NCBI GenBank assembly: GCA_050180235.1 | Contig: JBFXEJ010000004.1 | Coordinates: forward strand, 73,513 to 137,512 | Source: JAABRU01 sp050180235 | Lineage (GTDB): Bacteria; Desulfobacterota; Desulfobacteria; Desulfobacterales; Desulfococcaceae | Length of the DNA: 64,000 nucleotides | Direction of reading: 5' to 3' | Part shown: piece after piece, positions 52,865 to 61,365 of the stretch | How the letters are laid out: every line of letters begins with the position of its first letter | Numbering within the stretch: position 1 is the stretch's first letter | Program-made: the position numbers and the translations under genes | The notes under the pieces: generated by a model | Databases searched by the model: none | Told to the model about the DNA's origin: nothing | Seen by the model: the letters and a program-made list of their open reading frames with translations, nothing else

Positions 52865-54281
52865 ATGAAAGTTCCTGTATTATTAAATACTGATTATATT
52901 GAAGATATTTGTCTTGCAGTTTCAAAAATGCATGGATATGAACGTCGTTCATATATGGCTGAAATGACATTGAAATATTGTGACGGAAACAGTCGGAGGG
53001 CAGAAACAGTGTTCGGATGGAACAGGAATGCAGTTGAAACCGGGCTGGGTGAAAAACGCACCGGAATCGTCTGCATCGGAGCGCAGTCAGCCGGAAGTGG
53101 CCGGACTCTTTGGGAAAAAAGAGAACCTGAGGCTGCTGGGGTGCTGCGCAGTCTGGCAGATGAGCATTCGCAGCAGGATCCGACATTCCGAAGTGCCATC
53201 GCGTATACCCGTCTGACAGCCAAAGCAGCAGTAACTGCTTTGAAAGAAAAAGGATTTTCTGATGAACAGGTTCCATCCTGCAGCAATATGGCAAAAATTC
53301 TTAACCGGATGGGATATCGTCTGCGTAATATACTGAAATCAAAGCCTTTAAAAAAATCGGAGAGACAGATGCAATCTTTGACAATATCAAAAAAAAAGAT
53401 GATGAATCAAAAAACAGCCAAAATATAAAAAGGTTAAGTATGGACTGCAAAGCAACTGTAAAAATTGGAAATTTTTCCCGTGGCGGAAAAACACGCGGTT
53501 ACAATGAAGCCCTGGATCATGACTTCGGCTGCACAGAAAAATACATTCCATGCGGTATTCTCAACGAAAACAGCGGTGAACTGCATATCAGTTTCGGCAG
53601 TTCGCACAAAACAAGTGATTTTATTGCTGATACGCTGATAACATTTTGGAATAATTTGGATATTGAGGAAAAAAATTCGGTAGTGGGTCTGCACATACTG
53701 ACAAAAAATTAACTATTTGATATTATTATATTTAAAAAAATATACTGATTTTTGTCTATACATAATAAATACAAATAGTTATACGATACATCCATGATAC
53801 TGCTTATACTGATTATAAATAACATATTGATTTATATATTAAAAAAATCAGTATGAGCAGTCCCACTACCAAAAATTCAACAGATATTATACAAATCAAA
53901 GTTGACAACGGTCCCGAAAGCAGCGGAGTGCGGACGCAGTTTCTCAGTCGCCTGGTCAGCTTTGCAATAAAAACAGGTAAATATTTTCAATTATTATATT
54001 ATCCTCCATATCACAGCAAATACAATCCCATTGAAAGATGCTGGGGAATTCTTGAAAAACACTGGAACGGCACAAAGCTGACTGATGCTGAAACCATGCT
54101 GAAATGGGCAGGCAGTATGACGTGGAAAGGAATTTATCCTGTTGTAAAAATTAATAAAAAAAGATACAAAAAAGGAATTTCACTGAAAAAAACCGCCATG
54201 CGTTCAGTTGAAAAATTCCTTTTAAGAAATCCATTTTTACCCAAATGGGATATTTTGATCAGTCCGTATGAGGTTGTCTGA
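52865..54281 (+). pseudogene. ISAzo13-like transposase, frame-shifted and split by a nested element
   Basis: The N-terminal part runs to about 53356 (RRAETVFGWNRNAVETGLGE, EHSQQDPTFRSAIAYTRLTA), then continues one frame back (IGETDAIFDNIKKKDDES and SMDCKATVKIGNFSRGGKTRG) to the insertion at 53679. It resumes after it with IIQIKVDNGPESSGVRTQFL and YYPPYHSKYNPIERCWGILEKHW, the later DDE-domain blocks. Deleting the insert plus one AAAAATTC copy joins EEKNS to TDIIQIKVDNG in frame. The -1 shift at A-AAA-AAA (53350-53356) could be programmed. GAAAGGAGCGGAG precedes the ATG. Confidence 0.85.
53679..53870. mobile_element. 192-bp family F miniature element nested in the transposase
   Basis: The ends GGTAGTGGGTCTGCACATAC and GTATGAGCAGTCCCACTACC are inverted. 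It is flanked by perfect 8-bp direct repeats AAAAATTC (53671-53678 and 53871-53878). The interior is AT-rich with no gene. Its conceptual removal restores the transposase frame, which proves the insertion boundaries. Confidence 0.92.
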
Positions 54282-54415
54282 TTTGGTATATTTTTTTTAA
54301 TAAATAGCCTAATTTATTTCAGGAACGTATGTTACGCATCACCTTCATACCGGCGAAAGCCTGTATCCAAAGCCTTTTGAAATTGCTGAATACAAAAACT
54401 AAGGGAGAGACTGTT

Positions 54416-55060
54416 ATGACTGTAACGCCATTGCACAGCGGCAATTACCGCTGTCTTGTTATTGATCCACCCTGGAATCAGGGCAAAACAGGCAGGCGGA
54501 CTGTTCGTCCGCATCAGACAACGACTTTGGATTATTCAACAATGTCAAAAGAAGAATTACGATGTCTACCTGTCAGTGAATGGGCAGCATCACAGGCTTT
54601 TTTGTGGTTATGGGCAACTAACAGCAAAGATCGGAAAACAGGTGAACCTGTTTTAAAAATCGCATTTGATTTGCTTGAAACATGGAATTTTACATTTTAT
54701 ACAATGATTACATGGAACAAAAAAACCGGGCCATGTCCGTTTGGCCCATATCAGGTAACAACAGAACATATTTTGTTTGCCTATAAGGGAAAATGTGTTT
54801 TTCCAAGAAAATGCTTAGGCAGAATGCAAACAATGTTTACGGAAATTCCCACTGCTCACAGTGTTAAGCCGGTTTCTTTTTATAATGAAATTGTAAAATG
54901 GTTTGATGGTCCAAGATTGGATATTTTTGCAAGACAGAAACGTGATGGATTTGACGGATGGGGGGATCAGTATGGATTGCTGCCGGAAAAGGTGCAGCGT
55001 CCAAAAACTCTTTCAAACGGAAAAGGCGCCAATGTCCAGGATAACATCAGTCAGGCATGA
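54416..55060 (+). CDS. MT-A70 family adenine-N6 methyltransferase
   Basis: A 214-residue DNA N6-adenine methyltransferase of the compact MT-A70 type. The catalytic DPPW is at residues 17-20 (YRCLVIDPPWNQG). The later blocks FLWLWATNSKDRK, FYTMITWNKKTG, TEHILFAYKGK and the SAM-binding RLDIFARQKRDGFDGWGDQ follow in family order. AAGGGAGAG before the ATG fixes the start. The gene overlaps the next by 29 bases, and the partner looks like a restriction enzyme, so this is probably the modification half of a type II system. It sits just after the IS and is AT-rich. Confidence 0.88.
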   Translation: MTVTPLHSGNYRCLVIDPPWNQGKTGRRTVRPHQTTTLDYSTMSKEELRCLPVSEWAASQAFLWLWATNSKDRKTGEPVLKIAFDLLETWNFTFYTMITWNKKTGPCPFGPYQVTTEHILFAYKGKCVFPRKCLGRMQTMFTEIPTAHSVKPVSFYNEIVKWFDGPRLDIFARQKRDGFDGWGDQYGLLPEKVQRPKTLSNGKGANVQDNISQA

Positions 55061-55703
55061 TTCAGAAAAGCATCGCGTATATGTGCATATTGACAATCAA
55101 TACTGCTGTTCGATACGTGAAAGAACGTGGCAGGCCATGAATCTGGGAGTTGGTTCTGAAATTGTATGCGGTGAGTTGAAAGAGACAGAAAGAACAATTT
55201 GGAAAAGAATCTATGCACCATTATGGGAAAATGAAAAGAGACGCATTAAACGGGTAAAACAGTGGATTAATAAATATCTTCCAAAAATTGATGTGGTTAT
55301 TGCAGGTTTTGGTGCAGATACAACTGCCTATATTTCTCAACATCCGGACGAACAGGGAGAACCGGATTTAAGTTTACGTTTTTTGGACACAGAAATTATT
55401 GCGCTCGAAGTAAGCGGCACGGAACAGAAACGCGGATCAGGATACTGGATACGTCCTGACAAACTGGAATATTCAAAAAACCATCCTGAACGTGATGTGT
55501 GGATTGTATTGCATTATCAGAAACCGAAAGAGTGTTTTATATGGATTAAACCTGATAACCAAAGGGAATACAAATATATAAAAAAAAATTTGAAGGGAGC
55601 GGAGGAGCATTATGTTGTATTTGATGAGGCTGACAGTGAAGTAAAATCATCGCAGGAATTTTATGACTGTGTGTCAAATAATCTGAATTTGATGAATTAT
55701 TGA
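55032..55703 (+). CDS. probable restriction endonuclease (PD-(D/E)xK-like)
   Basis: A 223-residue protein. The first 50 residues (ITSVRHDSEKHRVYVHI and LGVGSEIVCGEL) resemble the small N-terminal fold of RecX-like proteins. The central region has PDLSLRFL (Asp112), then EIIALEVSGTEQK (Glu126), which looks like the acidic pair of a PD-(D/E)xK nuclease, with IRPDKLEYSKNHPE after it. I do not recognise a named enzyme. The 29-base overlap with the methyltransferase gene strongly suggests a restriction-modification pair. AAAAGGCG precedes the chosen ATG. Confidence 0.65.
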   Translation: MSRITSVRHDSEKHRVYVHIDNQYCCSIRERTWQAMNLGVGSEIVCGELKETERTIWKRIYAPLWENEKRRIKRVKQWINKYLPKIDVVIAGFGADTTAYISQHPDEQGEPDLSLRFLDTEIIALEVSGTEQKRGSGYWIRPDKLEYSKNHPERDVWIVLHYQKPKECFIWIKPDNQREYKYIKKNLKGAEEHYVVFDEADSEVKSSQEFYDCVSNNLNLMNY

Positions 55704-55742
55704 ATAATTTTATTTTCTTATGGTATATATGCTTCTGAATTC

Positions 55743-56031
55743 TTTTATACCGGTTAGCCATTGATCTGATCCGGTTTAAAAAAATCCCCTCCTGAAAGCA
55801 GCAGGGGTGTCTGTTCCCGCGCCATGAAACCCCTTAATCTCCTCTCAGGAGCAGGGCTGTTAATTTCTCATTCCCCTCCTGAGAGGGGATAAAGGGGTGT
55901 GTGTTTCAGCCGGGAATTTTACACACCCATGCCCCTCTCAGGAGGGGATTTGTCCCGAAAAGTTGGAGAACTTAACAGCCCTGCTTTAAAAAAGGGAAAG
56001 ATGTCCGGGGACTTTTCAAACACCCTCTAAG
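55743..56031. repeat. composite repeat block (family B arm, CCCCTC-rich units, family H end)
   Basis: It begins TTTATACCGGTTAGCCATTG, continues with several CCCCTCCTGA/TCAGGAGGGG inverted words, and ends with GGGACTTTTCAAACACCCTC. Similar in composition to 20738-20904. It fills the gap before the helicase gene; no coding sequence is seen. Confidence 0.6.
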
Positions 56032-56096
56032 TATTGTTACAGGCATCTGTTTCAATTTCATTGACAATTTGCACAAAAACAGGCATTTTCCCTGTT

Positions 56097-58805
56097 ATGC
56101 TGAAACCATTTGCTGAAACCATTAAAAATATCGCTCTTGTATATGCCCATGCAGGTCTGAAAACAGACAGGGGAAACCGCATTTATGCTGTGGCTGCAAA
56201 GATCATCAGCCCGGACGGCAAAGAGAAAAAATTTCAGTCCCGTGTCTGTTATGCCCATCACAGCGGCAGGGATCGCTACTGTTCCGGTCTGTCGGCAAAA
56301 CAGGTGCTCAACGCTCCTGCTCCTGCGGATGCGGCCCGGAAACTGCGGGATTTTCTCAAAGGACAGAAATTCATTTTTGTACTGGATGAACATGATGCCC
56401 TGTCTGAAATTCAGGTTTTCTGCGGAAACCCGCGCATCATTGATCTGAGTTTTGCCGCAGAATTTTTTCTGCCGTTTCTCAAATCATGGACATGCAAAAG
56501 TCTGTGGGAATATCTGCATGGCGCAAAACGGGAAAAAATCAGTTTTTCAGCATCCGAAGCCGTAGAAATTTCCGCAGAACTGGTCAAACACATCTGCGGA
56601 TCGCTTCTGCACAGCAGTCATACGGCCCATGCCCCGGTTTTACGCCATTATCTGGAGAAAAGCAGCACTCTGTTCGGACACGCGTTTGTGCACATTCACC
56701 GCCATTATCAGGAGTATTTCAAAGGGCTTTTTGCTCCGGTAGAGGAAAAGGATTCGGAAAACTGGCGGCCCTTTCTGGAAAAAGCAGGGAATGTGTCCCG
56801 TAACACCCGTGAAAAAATCCCTTTCCGGCCTGTATCTCCGGAAAATCTGGAAAATATCTTTCGCGGATTTGCGGAAGCGGAAAAGGGTTTCAGGTTCCGG
56901 CCTGAGCAGATTGACTATGCGGTTCATGTGGCAAATGCCATCAATGATCAGGCTGTGCTGACCATTGAGGCCGGAACCGGAACCGGCAAAACACGGGGCT
57001 ATCTGATTCCTGTGCTGGAGTTTCTCCGTCTCAATCCCCATGCCCGCGCGGTGATTTCCACTTATACCAAAAATCTGCAGGAACAGATATTTCAGCAGGA
57101 ACTGGCAGCAGTCCGTGAGGTTCTGCCAATTTACCGGGATATAAGTGTGGCTCTGCTCAAAGGCAAATCCGCATATCTCTGTGCGGAAAAACTGGGCTAT
57201 CTCTATGATGACACCTGGAAGGGAGAGAATCTGCTGGCCTGGCTCTACTGCCTGGGGCTTGTTTTTCATTTCCGCAAAGCAGACGCGGATTCTGCCGGGG
57301 AAAAGGTGCGAACATACCTGAACAAAGCATTTTTTCTTGATCGGATACGCAGTGAAAGTTCAGCCGGTTCAGGATGCACGCCCAGACACAACTGCTGTCC
57401 GGCACAGGTCATCACTGCTGAGGCATGGGCAGCGGATCTGGTCATCACCAATCATCACAAACTCGCTCTGCTGGACAACGATGCGGTGCTGAACGGGCTT
57501 TTCAGCAATTATATCATTGATGAGGCCAATCATTTTGAGGCAGCCGTGCGCAACGCATTCGGAACCGAGGTCAGTTCCCGCATTATCCGGGATATACTGA
57601 ATTTTGTCAGGGAACATATTCCTTCCATTGCAAAGCGGGGAACTGAGGAGCATTGTGCTGACATGAAAAAGGCCGCAGATGCAGTTGACGCACTCCGGAA
57701 GGATATGAGCAGATGCAGAGAAATCCTGTCCAAAATTCAGCCCGGAGCAGCACCGGGCAGTGTGCAGGCCCTTGTGCATGATCATCCGGTTTTTCAGAAA
57801 GAACAGCTTTTCCCCTGTCTGGATGGCATGGCGGAAAAAATGAAGCATATCCGCAAATGCTTTGACATGATCCGGGATGAGAACACCTGCCGTATGCTCC
57901 GGCTCCAGCACCGCACAGTCAGCCGCATGATTTCCCATCTGGATCAGTTGGGGGAATCTGCTGAAGATCTGAAAAAGATACGCGCTTATATGTCTGAGGA
58001 AAAACATATCACGGCCTGTCAGATATTCCAGAACAACTGGAATCTCCTGTCCCAGCAGGTTCAGATGGGAGAAACCATACGGCAGAAAATTCATGCCAGA
58101 AAAGACTGCGTGGTTTACACAGCCGCAACCCTTTGCCACCGGAACCGCTTTGACAGTTTTCAGCGCATCTGCGGCATGGATCGTCCTCTGGAAACCATTG
58201 ATGATCAGGTTATTGCCAAAGATTTCAGATTTGTGTGCATTCCATCTCCTTTTGCAAAGGATGTGATGGAGATCATTGTGCCTGATGAGGCTGTGAGCGG
58301 CAAATATGACAACAAGGAAGCCTGGCTGAAATCCCTTGTCATGCTGATTCCGGAACTGATCCGCAAAAACAGGGGCCGCACCCTGGTGCTGTTTTCCAGT
58401 TATCAGGATTTGAATCTGGTAGCAGAAAAAGTGGCTCCGGCCATTGCTGATACCCGTTATCCGCTGCTGATTCAGCGTCCGGGGCAGTCCACAGTGAATC
58501 TCTGCGATGAATTCCGTGCGGTAAAGGAAAGCGTGCTTTTCGGAGTGGACACCTTCTGGTACGGAGTGGATTTCCGGGGCGACACCCTGACACAGGTGAT
58601 TATCACCCGAATTCCCTATCCGCCCCCGTCCGATCCCCTACAGATGGCCCGAAGGAAAACTCTGCCTACGGAAGTTTACTGGGATCGGTACCAGTATGAC
58701 ACAGAAATCAAAATGCGTCAGGGAATTGGCCGTCTGATCCGCTGTGACACGGATCGGGGAAAAGTGGTGATTCTGGATGCCCGGTATCGGCCGGAATCCA
58801 ACTGA
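56097..58805 (+). CDS. DinG/XPD-like ATP-dependent DNA helicase with iron-sulfur cluster
   Basis: A 902-residue superfamily 2 helicase. Residues 1-240 are an N-terminal domain of uncertain type (VYAHAGLKTDRGNRIYAVAA, FVLDEHDALSEI). The helicase part has Q-motif-like FRPEQIDYA, Walker A IEAGTGTGKT, and a Cys group (SAYLCAEK, YCLGLVF, GCTPRHNCCPAQ) that can bind a 4Fe-4S cluster. Walker B is IIDEANHF, and the last motif RQGIGRLIRCDTDRG. DinG proteins unwind R-loops and damaged DNA. The start is uncertain, since the ATG lacks a good ribosome site; 21 more codons are open upstream. Confidence 0.9.
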   Translation: MLKPFAETIKNIALVYAHAGLKTDRGNRIYAVAAKIISPDGKEKKFQSRVCYAHHSGRDRYCSGLSAKQVLNAPAPADAARKLRDFLKGQKFIFVLDEHDALSEIQVFCGNPRIIDLSFAAEFFLPFLKSWTCKSLWEYLHGAKREKISFSASEAVEISAELVKHICGSLLHSSHTAHAPVLRHYLEKSSTLFGHAFVHIHRHYQEYFKGLFAPVEEKDSENWRPFLEKAGNVSRNTREKIPFRPVSPENLENIFRGFAEAEKGFRFRPEQIDYAVHVANAINDQAVLTIEAGTGTGKTRGYLIPVLEFLRLNPHARAVISTYTKNLQEQIFQQELAAVREVLPIYRDISVALLKGKSAYLCAEKLGYLYDDTWKGENLLAWLYCLGLVFHFRKADADSAGEKVRTYLNKAFFLDRIRSESSAGSGCTPRHNCCPAQVITAEAWAADLVITNHHKLALLDNDAVLNGLFSNYIIDEANHFEAAVRNAFGTEVSSRIIRDILNFVREHIPSIAKRGTEEHCADMKKAADAVDALRKDMSRCREILSKIQPGAAPGSVQALVHDHPVFQKEQLFPCLDGMAEKMKHIRKCFDMIRDENTCRMLRLQHRTVSRMISHLDQLGESAEDLKKIRAYMSEEKHITACQIFQNNWNLLSQQVQMGETIRQKIHARKDCVVYTAATLCHRNRFDSFQRICGMDRPLETIDDQVIAKDFRFVCIPSPFAKDVMEIIVPDEAVSGKYDNKEAWLKSLVMLIPELIRKNRGRTLVLFSSYQDLNLVAEKVAPAIADTRYPLLIQRPGQSTVNLCDEFRAVKESVLFGVDTFWYGVDFRGDTLTQVIITRIPYPPPSDPLQMARRKTLPTEVYWDRYQYDTEIKMRQGIGRLIRCDTDRGKVVILDARYRPESN

Positions 58806-58890
58806 GAGGACAAAAAAGAGAAGTATACATCCGTTTCCTCCGGACTGCCGGACTGAATATCCGGCAGGATGTGCAAAAAAATCCAAATTG

Positions 58891-58981
58891 GGTAGTGGGT
58901 CAAACCCGCTGACAGGGCAAAAAAACCGTCTCCCCGCCCTGAGGGAGGGAAATTTCAGATCAGCGGATTTGACCCACTACC
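58891..58981. repeat. family F miniature element
   Basis: The arms are GGTAGTGGGTCAAACCCGCT and AGCGGATTTGACCCACTACC. The flanks CCAAATTG and CAAAATTG are a near 8-bp target duplication. The interior has a CCGCCCTGAGGGAGGG hairpin. It occupies the gap between the helicase and channel genes. Confidence 0.8.
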
Positions 58982-59034
58982 CAAAATTGTTTGCCTGACA
59001 CTCCGGATACATTGTGGAAAGACCGTTGTAAGAC

Positions 59035-60048
59035 ATGGAAATACGCAGAAGACTGATTTTTGTTATGCTGGCCATTTTCATTGTAATTATGGCCGGCAGC
59101 ATAGGTTATTACATCCTTTTTGATACAAATCAGAAGTTTATTGACTGTGTATATATGACAGTCATTTCCCTTACCGGCGTGGGATACGGGGAAATCATAA
59201 CTGTCACAGGTAATGTTCCCGCGCAGATATTCACAATGATTCTGATTACATTCGGAATGGGAGTGATTCTGTACGGCATCAGCACTTTGACGGTCATAAT
59301 GGTGGAAGGGGAACTGAGCGGAATCATCAGGAAGAGAAAAATGTTAAAAAAAATAAATAAATTAAGCGGACATCACATTATATGCGGAGGCGGAGAGACC
59401 GGACGCCCCCTGATCAGCGAACTGGTTAAAAACCGGGAAACTGTTGTGCTGATCGAAAAGGACACAGACCAGATTGATCATTGCAAAGATATTGAAGATT
59501 TGCTGTACATACAGGGGGATGCCTCGGATGATCGGAATCTGATAGAAGCAGGCATTGACCGCGCTGCCGGGATTCTCGTCTGTCTGCCTTCGGACAAGGA
59601 CAATCTTTATATCACCATGACAGCCCGTATGCTCAATCCCTCTGTGAGAATCATATGCCGTATGACAGATCCGAAACTGGAGCCAAAACTGAAAAAGGCC
59701 GGAGCCAATCAGGTGGTTTCTCCAAATATTATCGGTGCTTTGCGCATGGCTTCCGAAATGATCCGGCCCACAGTGGTGGATTTCCTTGACAGCATGATGC
59801 GCAGCCAAAAAGGTGTGCTGCGCATCAGTCAGATTACGATTTCCGAAAACGGGGGAATGGCGGAAACCAGCATCATGCAGTCCGGAATCAGGGACAGATA
59901 CAGTCTTCTGATTCTGGGTGTGAAACACGGAAAAGAGGAAATTGAATTCAATCCCGGTCCCTCTTTTGTGCTGAAACCTGGGATGGTTCTGATTGTTATG
60001 GGGGAGATTGACAATGTGGAAAAGGCCAGACACGCGATGAGCACCTGA
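59035..60048 (+). CDS. potassium channel with TrkA/RCK domains
   Basis: A 337-residue protein. Two membrane helices (about 6-28 and 62-88) frame the selectivity filter TGVGYGE. Then a TrkA-N (RCK) domain begins at HHIICGGGETGRPLISEL, with a Rossmann glycine loop and the acid EKD after the second strand, so NAD(H)-type ligand binding is likely. A TrkA-C domain closes the protein (FNPGPSFVLKPGMVLIVMG). A tetramer in the inner membrane is expected. The gene is followed by a tail-to-tail mltG. Confidence 0.92.
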   Translation: MEIRRRLIFVMLAIFIVIMAGSIGYYILFDTNQKFIDCVYMTVISLTGVGYGEIITVTGNVPAQIFTMILITFGMGVILYGISTLTVIMVEGELSGIIRKRKMLKKINKLSGHHIICGGGETGRPLISELVKNRETVVLIEKDTDQIDHCKDIEDLLYIQGDASDDRNLIEAGIDRAAGILVCLPSDKDNLYITMTARMLNPSVRIICRMTDPKLEPKLKKAGANQVVSPNIIGALRMASEMIRPTVVDFLDSMMRSQKGVLRISQITISENGGMAETSIMQSGIRDRYSLLILGVKHGKEEIEFNPGPSFVLKPGMVLIVMGEIDNVEKARHAMST

Positions 60049-60117
60049 ATCAGAATATATGTAAACAGAATTGTGTTTTTTGCATCTTCATGTCATTAAA
60101 ATTTCTGCAATTGTGCC

Positions 60118-61128
60118 TTATTTCCCTGACAACTGATATTTGCGCACAGCCCGGTTATGATCTTCCAGAGTTGCTGAAAATTCATGGGTTTTGTCTCCCT
60201 TTGACACAAAATACAGATACTCGGTCTGGGCAGGCCACAGGGCCGCGTGCAGAGATTTTTCACCGGGACTGGCTATTGGTCCGGGCGGCAGTCCGCTGAT
60301 CTGATAGGTATTGTAGGGCGTCAGGGTTTCCAGATGTTTGCGGGTGAGATTGCCGTCAAAATTCTCAATGCCGTAAATCACAGTGGGATCAGTCTGCAGA
60401 CGCATTTTCTTTTTCAGGCGGTTGTGAAAAACCGATGAAATCAGGGGACGTTCAGCGGGATTTCCGGTTTCCTTTTCAATAATGGAAGCCAGAGTTACGA
60501 TTTCATGCACAGAAAAACCGATCTCCTGTGCACGTTTTTCCCATTCTTCTGTGAATACCGAATGAAAGCGTCTGATCATGGTCATAAGGATGGTTGGAAT
60601 ACCGGTACTTTTTGGGAAAAAATAGGTGTCAGGAAACAGATAACCTTCCAAACTATCTGCACGGATGCCTGATTTTTTTATAAATTCCATATCGGAAGCC
60701 AAACGGGTGAATTCAGATTCTTTTCCCAGCCCGGCTTCGCTCACTGCAATTGCAATCTGACGCAGGGTATATCCTTCCGGAATGGTAAACCGGCGGAGAT
60801 AAATCTTCCCTTTGGCTATGTTTTCCAAAATTTCCAAAGGAGACATGGACAGGGAAAGCAGGTATTCTCCGGCTTTGATCTGCCGATCATAACCTTTGAA
60901 GAGCGCAATCAGCCTGAACCGCAAGGGATCATCCACAATCCTTTCTTTTTTCAGGGTTTCCATAACAGCGGCAAAGCCATGCCCCGGAAGGATTTCCACA
61001 ATTTTTTCTGACTGCCCCTCCTGCTGCGGCGATTGGGCATAGTCCCGCAGGTCTGTGAAAATATAGAATCCTGCCCCGGCCAGCATAAAAGTGACAATTC
61101 CAGTCAGTATAAACAATGTTCGCAGCAT
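60118..61128 (-). CDS. mltG: endolytic murein transglycosylase MltG
   Basis: A 336-residue inner-membrane enzyme with one N-terminal helix (MLRTLFILTGIVTFMLAGAG) and a periplasmic YceG domain. The catalytic Glu is in LASIIEKETGNPAERPLISSVFHNRL, followed by LQTDPTVIYG and the C-terminal GLPPGPIASPGEKSLHAALWP and YLYFVSKGD. It cleaves nascent glycan strands to set their length. Length and layout are complete. It has no operon partner in view. Confidence 0.96.
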   Translation of the reverse strand: MLRTLFILTGIVTFMLAGAGFYIFTDLRDYAQSPQQEGQSEKIVEILPGHGFAAVMETLKKERIVDDPLRFRLIALFKGYDRQIKAGEYLLSLSMSPLEILENIAKGKIYLRRFTIPEGYTLRQIAIAVSEAGLGKESEFTRLASDMEFIKKSGIRADSLEGYLFPDTYFFPKSTGIPTILMTMIRRFHSVFTEEWEKRAQEIGFSVHEIVTLASIIEKETGNPAERPLISSVFHNRLKKKMRLQTDPTVIYGIENFDGNLTRKHLETLTPYNTYQISGLPPGPIASPGEKSLHAALWPAQTEYLYFVSKGDKTHEFSATLEDHNRAVRKYQLSGK

Positions 61129-61171
61129 ATCTGAAGTACCTGATACTCTGTCATTCCTGAATCTGTGCGTT

Positions 61172-61209
61172 AAAAAAACCGGATTTTTTGGATAAATCCG
61201 GTTTTTTGC
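61172..61209 (-). terminator. bidirectional rho-independent terminator
   Basis: ACCGGATTT and AAATCCGGT pair around a 7-nt loop. Runs of T on both strands flank the stem, so it can end the DUF4407 transcript on the minus strand and stop plus-strand reading as well. Confidence 0.82.
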
Positions 61210-61365
61210 ACACTTTAACTCATAAAATCAAAGTTGGCAAAGCACTAATAAATTCCATTTTAAAACAATGAAAGGTGTTCAATTATGGTTTGAGCGGACT
61301 GTCAAAAAAATTTCTGTGCATTCTGTTCCCCTGAGAGTTTTAAAAAAAACAGTTTTTACAAAATG

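Larger units (their letters stand above)
52730..54311 (+). mobile_element. ISAzo13-family-like insertion sequence, inactivated
   Basis: Inverted ends of about 30 bp: AGGCGATTTATTGAAATGAA continuing ATATACCAAAT at left, and the complement of AGGCTATTTATT, with ATATACCAAAT, at right. It encloses one transposase gene. After removing the nested 192-bp element and one target copy, the IS is about 1.38 kb. The terminal sequence closely resembles the ends of the family C and D miniature elements. The transposase is broken by a nested element and carries a frame change. Confidence 0.85.
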
